NCBI GenBank assembly: GCA_017848205.1
Contig: JAGDDO010000617.1
Span: 1-9,131 of the forward strand
Reading direction: 5' to 3'
DNA: 9,131 nt
DNA from: Oscillospiraceae bacterium
Lineage (GTDB): Bacteria; Bacillota_A; Clostridia; Oscillospirales; Ruminococcaceae
Under the pieces are notes generated by a model, which searched no databases, was not told where the DNA came from, and saw only the letters and a program-made list of their open reading frames with translations. Position 1 is the stretch's first letter; each line of letters starts with the position of its first letter. Below are positions 5,828 to 9,131 of the stretch, one piece after another. A program made the position numbers and the translations under genes.

Positions 5828-6375
5828 TGAGCTTTGTTGAGAATATTTCAGCAGTAGAGGCTATTCTGTTTGCATACGGCGAGCCTGTTCCAAAGGCAGT
5901 GCTTTCGGAAGGAAGCGGCATCGATCAGGAATCACTTGAAAAAATAATAACGCTTCTTAATGACCGCTATGATGAAACGGGTTCTGCACTTCAGGTGCTT
6001 AAGCTCGGTGATTCCTATCAGCTTGCCACAAGGCTTGAATATGCGCCGGCGGTCAAGAAGGTGTTTGAGACAGGACGAAACGCTGCTCTGTCGACCGCTT
6101 CGATGGAAACTCTGGCGGTGGTGGCGTACAACCAGCCTGTTACCAAGAGCTTTGTGGATGCGGTACGAGGCGTTGACAGTTCTGCTGTAATGCAGAAGCT
6201 TGCCGAAAAGGGACTTATTGAGGAAGCGGGACGTCTCGACGTTCCGGGAAGACCGATCTCCTACAGGACCACGAGGAATTTCCTGAGGTGTTTCAGCCTC
6301 GCTTCACTCGATGAACTTCCTCCGCTCAAGGCGATGCAGTCCGATCAGCTTCCGCTGCCTGAAGGTGAAGAATAA
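5827..6375 (+). CDS. scpB: segregation and condensation protein B
   Basis: ScpB dimerises, binds the middle of ScpA and completes the SMC-ScpAB complex. The 182-residue protein has the expected two winged-helix domains. The N-terminal domain starts with VEAILFAYGEPVP (10-22), and SYQLATRLEYAPAVKKVF (63-80) follows. The second domain contains LSTASMETLAVVAYNQPVTK (88-107), RGVDSSAVMQKLAEKGLIEE (114-133) and DVPGRPISYRTTRNFLRCF (138-156), then the SLDELPPL end motif. The start is ATG 5827, sharing its A with the scpA stop; AGAGGA (5811-5816) is the likely ribosome binding site. The one-base overlap implies translational coupling, which suits a fixed ScpA:ScpB ratio. Confidence 0.97.
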   Translation: MSFVENISAVEAILFAYGEPVPKAVLSEGSGIDQESLEKIITLLNDRYDETGSALQVLKLGDSYQLATRLEYAPAVKKVFETGRNAALSTASMETLAVVAYNQPVTKSFVDAVRGVDSSAVMQKLAEKGLIEEAGRLDVPGRPISYRTTRNFLRCFSLASLDELPPLKAMQSDQLPLPEGEE

Positions 6376-6377
6376 AC

Positions 6378-6386
6378 GGGGTGATC
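6378..6386 (+). promoter_or_regulatory. ribosome binding site selecting a TTG start
   Basis: GGGGTGATC (6378-6386), within ACGGGGTGATC, matches 9 of 11 bases of an extended Shine-Dalgarno (AGGAGGTGATC). It sits 5 nt before TTG 6392. An in-frame TAA at 6389-6391 directly abuts the TTG, so no earlier start is possible. The next start-like codon (GTG 6407) is too far from the site. Confidence 0.75.
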
Positions 6387-6391
6387 ATTAA

Positions 6392-7567
6392 TTGCTTGTT
6401 CTGATTGTGATCCTCCTTGTTTTCGCTCTGCTTTTCAATATCTGCGCCTGTGTGGACTTAAGGTACATCGGCGGAGAGTTCAGCTACAGTGTAAAGTATC
6501 TTTTCATCGAGATCCTTTCTTCTGACAGACCGAAGAAGAAAAAGGAAAAGAAAGAAAAGAAGAGTAAGAAAAAGAAGAAAAAAGCAGAAAGCGAAATAAA
6601 AGAAGAGGACGGAAAAGAGAAAAACAGTAAAAAAACAAAGAAGAAAAAGAAATCGGTAATAAAAGAATATCTTGAAAATTTTGCTGCAGTGGTCGATTTT
6701 ATAAAGTCGTCCTTAAATGATATTCTCGGACTTACTCGTAAAATAAAAGTATCGCGCGTCTGCGTGGACTGTATGGTTGCAGATGAGGACGCATTTTCAT
6801 GTGCGGTAAATTACGGTGTGCTCAGTGCCGGAGTCTATAATATACTGGCATTTGTTTCGTCGTATTTTACCACCGACATAGATCATGTGAACATCGGGCT
6901 TAAGTACAATGAAAGCAGCCAAAACAGCGTTTATGATTTCAGCACCAGACTGAAACTTAAACCCGGCTCGGTGATAATAGCCGGAATAGGAATACTGATA
7001 AGCTTTGTAAAGCTTCAGATATTTAAAGAAAAGGATAAGGAAAAAACAAATAATACAGTTTCAAAGGAGAAAAGAAATATGGAAAATCATCCGGTAAATA
7101 ATTTAATGGGTACAGCCATTGACAAGATCAGAGAAATGATAGATGTAAATACTATAATCGGCAATCCTATCGAAACATCAGAGGGTGCAACTATCATTCC
7201 TGTGTCAAAGGTTACATTCGGTTTCGCATCAGGCGGTTCTGACCTTCCTTCAAAGCAGCCTAAGGAACTCTTCGGAGGTGCTGCCGGTGCAGGCGTATCC
7301 GTTCAGCCTCTTGCATTTATCTGCGTTTCACCGAACGGTGAAGTAAAGCTTCTCCAGATGTCAGTCAATGCGACAAAGGAAAATGCAATGATCTCAACAC
7401 TGCCGGATATTATAGATAAATTCTCCGGCCTTGTAAACGGCGGAGAAAAGAAGGAAAAGCCGGAAAGACAGGCTAAGATGAAAAAACGTAAGGCAAAGAA
7501 GAACGAACCGCAGACAGCCGATGACTTCGAAGACGTTACAGACTTCGAGGAAACTGACGAGGAATAA
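6392..7567 (+). CDS. DUF2953 membrane protein fused in frame to a GerW/YtfJ sporulation domain
   Basis: The 391-residue frame combines two proteins that are separate neighbours in many Firmicutes (ytfI-like and ytfJ/gerW). The N-terminal half is DUF2953-like: a membrane helix at 1-20, a highly Lys-rich run at 48-87, a VxVDCMVADEDAFSCAVNYG segment (about 122-142), and a second hydrophobic helix at 193-210. The GerW/YtfJ domain begins at Met230 with HPVNNLMGTAIDKIREMID (233-251), then IGNPIETSEGATIIPVSKVT (256-275), GFASGGSDL and FGGAAGAGVSVQPLAFI, ending in a Lys-rich then acidic tail (353-391). GerW is a spore-germination factor in Bacillus; its role outside spore formers is unknown. Translation starts at TTG with a good upstream site. 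An internal ribosome binding site and ATG (7079) could also yield GerW alone. A one-base change in an A6 tract would separate the two genes. Confidence 0.85.
   Translation: MLVLIVILLVFALLFNICACVDLRYIGGEFSYSVKYLFIEILSSDRPKKKKEKKEKKSKKKKKKAESEIKEEDGKEKNSKKTKKKKKSVIKEYLENFAAVVDFIKSSLNDILGLTRKIKVSRVCVDCMVADEDAFSCAVNYGVLSAGVYNILAFVSSYFTTDIDHVNIGLKYNESSQNSVYDFSTRLKLKPGSVIIAGIGILISFVKLQIFKEKDKEKTNNTVSKEKRNMENHPVNNLMGTAIDKIREMIDVNTIIGNPIETSEGATIIPVSKVTFGFASGGSDLPSKQPKELFGGAAGAGVSVQPLAFICVSPNGEVKLLQMSVNATKENAMISTLPDIIDKFSGLVNGGEKKEKPERQAKMKKRKAKKNEPQTADDFEDVTDFEETDEE
7063..7069 (+). promoter_or_regulatory. internal ribosome binding site for the GerW/YtfJ part
   Basis: AAAGGAG (7063-7069) lies 9 nt before an in-frame ATG (7079-7081), inside the longer frame. 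Spacing and strength equal those of genuine starts in this window. The ATG coincides with the expected first residue of GerW/YtfJ proteins. Confidence 0.7.
7079..7567 (+). CDS. gerW: GerW/YtfJ family protein, alternative internal start within the fusion frame
   Basis: This is the second reading of the same DNA: 162 residues from ATG 7079, beginning MENHPVNNLMG, the normal N-terminus of the GerW/YtfJ family. Normal family length and the well-placed AAAGGAG argue that a free GerW protein is made even though the upstream DUF2953 frame has no stop before it. The core has TIIGNPIETSEGATIIPVSK and a Gly-rich FGGAAGAGVSVQP segment. The last 40 residues are a basic run (KKEKPERQAKMKKRKAKKN) followed by an acidic end (DDFEDVTDFEETDEE), which is unusual compared with short relatives. 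The stop overlaps the nnrD start by one base. In Bacillus the product acts with germination enzymes; here the job is unknown. Whether the long form, the short form or both exist cannot be decided from sequence. Confidence 0.6.
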   Translation: MENHPVNNLMGTAIDKIREMIDVNTIIGNPIETSEGATIIPVSKVTFGFASGGSDLPSKQPKELFGGAAGAGVSVQPLAFICVSPNGEVKLLQMSVNATKENAMISTLPDIIDKFSGLVNGGEKKEKPERQAKMKKRKAKKNEPQTADDFEDVTDFEETDEE

Positions 7568-8478
7568 TGAACTCAGGTTCCTGCGGGGAGTCTGCCATTA
7601 AAACTGCCGGCGCAGAATATGTAAAGCAGCATATTGTCAGACGCACTCACGATTCACACAAGGGTACATATGGTACGCTTTTAAGCATAACGGGAAGCAG
7701 GAATATGCCCGGTGCGGCTGTTCTTTCAGGAAAGGCGGCGCTGCGGTCCGGACTCGGACTTCTTAAGCAGTGTGCGGTTCCTGAATACATCGGTACAATG
7801 GCAGCTTCGTTTCCTGAACCGGTATACATACCGGTAAAATGCGATAAAGACGGCTTCTACTCAGAGGACAACGCAGAAATGCTTGTTTCCGCTTCGGAAA
7901 AAGCTGATGCTGTGCTTATAGGCTGCGGTCTCGGATGCACGGAGGGCACAAAAGCTCTTGTGCGCCGTCTTATACCTGCACTCAGATGTCCGCTTGTCAT
8001 CGACGCTGACGGACTCAACTGCATTGCCGATGATCCTGATATCCTCTGCAGGGCGTCAGGTCAGGTGATAATAACACCGCATCCTGCCGAGGCAGGAAGA
8101 CTTGCCGGCTTAAGCACAAAAGAAATACAGTCTGACAGAACGGGATCGGTCCGCATCTTTACGGAACGCTTTCCGGAAGTTGTAACGGTCCTTAAGGGGG
8201 CCGGTACGCTCACAGCATATAAGAACAGTGTTTTTGAAAACCCGACCGGTAATCCGGGAATGAGTACGGGAGGCAGCGGCGATGTTCTCGCCGGTATTGC
8301 AGCTTCGTTTGCAGCTCAGAACCGGGGAGCGGAATCTCTTCTCGGCTCGGCAGTATCCGCAGTATGGATACACGGCAGGGCAGGGGATCTTGCTGCCGGC
8401 CGGCTTTCAGAGTACAGCATGCTTCCGGAAGATATCATTTCTTCTCTTGGCATGGTTTTTAAAGAACTTACAGAATAA
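7567..8478 (+). CDS. nnrD: ADP-dependent (S)-NAD(P)H-hydrate dehydratase, stand-alone form
   Basis: NnrD restores damaged, hydrated NAD(P)H to NAD(P)H using a nucleotide phosphate donor (ADP in bacteria); it is a ribokinase-fold enzyme in the cytoplasm. The 303 residues cover only the YjeF C-terminal domain; the NnrE epimerase half found in many bacterial fusions (about 500 residues) is absent here, and no epimerase gene lies in the window. Motifs: HKGTYG (31-36), ITGSRNMPGAAVLSGKAALR near 41-60, GLLK, ADAVLIGCGLG (113-123), LVIDADGLN (143-151), ITPHPAEAGRL (169-179), VLKGAGT (208-214) and GNPGMSTGGSGDVLAG (228-243), which holds the catalytic Asp239. The ATG shares one base with the preceding stop (TAATG), so translation is coupled; GAGG (7559-7562) lies close upstream. 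Confidence 0.95.
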   Translation: MNSGSCGESAIKTAGAEYVKQHIVRRTHDSHKGTYGTLLSITGSRNMPGAAVLSGKAALRSGLGLLKQCAVPEYIGTMAASFPEPVYIPVKCDKDGFYSEDNAEMLVSASEKADAVLIGCGLGCTEGTKALVRRLIPALRCPLVIDADGLNCIADDPDILCRASGQVIITPHPAEAGRLAGLSTKEIQSDRTGSVRIFTERFPEVVTVLKGAGTLTAYKNSVFENPTGNPGMSTGGSGDVLAGIAASFAAQNRGAESLLGSAVSAVWIHGRAGDLAAGRLSEYSMLPEDIISSLGMVFKELTE

Positions 8479-8553
8479 AACATCAGAGCAATTTCATTTT
8501 CACATCAGAAAAGGTTCCGCATTCTATGGTATCACTATAAGATCCATTCCGTG

Positions 8554-8560
8554 AAAGGAG
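8554..8560 (+). promoter_or_regulatory. ribosome binding site that picks the second of two ATGs
   Basis: AAAGGAG (8554-8560) precedes ATG 8563 by only 2 nt but ATG 8569 by 8 nt. The two are in the same frame (ATG TGT ATG), so the downstream one is the likely start. The 90 bp between nnrD and this gene hold no convincing terminator; a TATAAG at 8536-8541 has no good -35 partner. Confidence 0.7.
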
Positions 8561-8568
8561 CAATGTGT

Positions 8569-9131
8569 ATGAAGCTTCAGGATCTGCTTGTATATAACGA
8601 CATACTTATACAGTGTCACGACTATCCTGATCCGGACTCGATAGCATCCGGATTCGGTATATACTGCTTTATGAAAAGCCACGGCAAAAAGGTAAGGCTG
8701 ATGTACAGCGGTATTCATGACATAAGAAAGCCAAATCTGCTTATTATGATAGACCGACTGGGGATCCCGGTTGAATACATGAAAGTGCAGGAGTACGAGC
8801 CGGAGCTCCTTATTACGGCGGACTGCGTCCACGGGGAAAGAAATGTTACGGACTTTAAGGCCGGTACCTACGCTGCCATCGATCATCACGTTTCCTCGCG
8901 CAACAGCTCGGAGCTTTATGAGATAAGGCCTGAATACGCAAGCTGTTCGTCGATAATCGCAGTTATGCTTCGTGAATCCGGTTTCGACTATAACAGCGTT
9001 CCTGATCTTGCTACGGCGCTTTACTACGGTCTGTACACAGATGCCAACAGCATGTCTGAAGTGAGCCATCCTGCTGACCGCGACTTAAGGGACTTTGCAA
9101 AAATAGAAAAGGAACTCATACCTCTTCTCAC
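8569..9131 (+). CDS. DHH-family phosphoesterase, N-terminal part (3' truncated by window)
   Basis: The frame stays open to the window end, giving the first 187 residues. It belongs to the DHH superfamily of manganese-dependent phosphoesterases (NrnA-like nanoRNases / pAp phosphatases and relatives). All expected metal-binding motifs are present: H17-x3-D21-x-D23 (HDYPDPDSIAS), Asp85 in the TADC motif, the DHH signature itself at 105-107 (AIDHHVSS), and Asp158 in YYGLYTDANS. The C-terminal DHHA1 substrate-binding domain lies beyond the window, so the substrate (short RNA, pAp, cyclic dinucleotide product) cannot be assigned. The gene starts 90 bp after nnrD, a larger gap than any inside the scpAB cluster, so it may be co-transcribed or have its own weak promoter. 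Confidence 0.88.
   Translation, partial: MKLQDLLVYNDILIQCHDYPDPDSIASGFGIYCFMKSHGKKVRLMYSGIHDIRKPNLLIMIDRLGIPVEYMKVQEYEPELLITADCVHGERNVTDFKAGTYAAIDHHVSSRNSSELYEIRPEYASCSSIIAVMLRESGFDYNSVPDLATALYYGLYTDANSMSEVSHPADRDLRDFAKIEKELIPLL

Noticed and set aside
7041..7047. Classic -1 programmed frameshift heptamer A-AAA-AAC
   Set aside because: The bases are present, but the reading phase is AA-AAA-AC, not X-XXY-YYZ, and no clear downstream stimulatory hairpin was seen; kept only as a slippage-prone homopolymer.
8524..9069. 181-codon open frame on the minus strand opposite the DHH gene
   Set aside because: The + strand frame carries every DHH-family metal motif over the same bases; the minus-strand product resembles nothing I know.

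Overview
The window looks like chromosomal core-gene DNA from a low-to-mid GC Firmicute of class Clostridia, most like a Ruminococcus or close relative. This rests on recognisable protein families, strong AGGAGG-type ribosome binding sites, sigma-A style promoters (TTGACA/TATAAT with 17-bp spacers) and the gene neighbourhoods. No database search was run, so the genus is an inference. All genes are on the + strand. I see no mobile element, CRISPR array, tRNA or rRNA.

Layout. (1) 1-309 is the 3' end of a pyruvate formate-lyase activating enzyme gene. A hairpin follows, with a promoter overlapping it. (2) 426-2374 is the rpsB-tsf translation operon (ribosomal protein S2, elongation factor Ts). 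It has a structured 5' leader, a hairpin between the genes and a strong terminator at the end. (3) 2398-3922 holds a CmpB-family membrane protein and trmB (tRNA m7G46 methyltransferase). Their promoter is built into the tsf terminator hairpin. (4) 3955-4353 is rpmB (ribosomal protein L28, zinc-ribbon form) as a single-gene unit with its own promoter, a long structured leader and a strong terminator. (5) 4387 to about 8478 is a tight cluster: an M50/site-2-protease-like membrane protein that has lost its zinc-binding HExxH motif, scpA, scpB, a DUF2953 protein joined in frame to a GerW/YtfJ sporulation-protein domain, and nnrD (NAD(P)H-hydrate repair). (6) 8569 to the end is the start of a DHH-family phosphoesterase, cut by the window edge.

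How they work together. Groups 2 to 4 serve translation (ribosomal proteins, elongation factor, tRNA modification). Group 5 joins chromosome segregation (ScpA/ScpB are the kleisin and winged-helix partners of SMC) to a sporulation/envelope-type protein and a metabolite-repair enzyme. The cluster's short gaps and TAATG overlaps indicate co-transcription and translational coupling.

No wholly new multi-gene system is evident. The best points for a second look are the degenerate M50 protein beside scpAB, the DUF2953-GerW fusion with an intact internal ribosome binding site and an A6 tract one base away from a stop, two promoters embedded in terminator hairpins, and the structured leaders of rpsB and rpmB.
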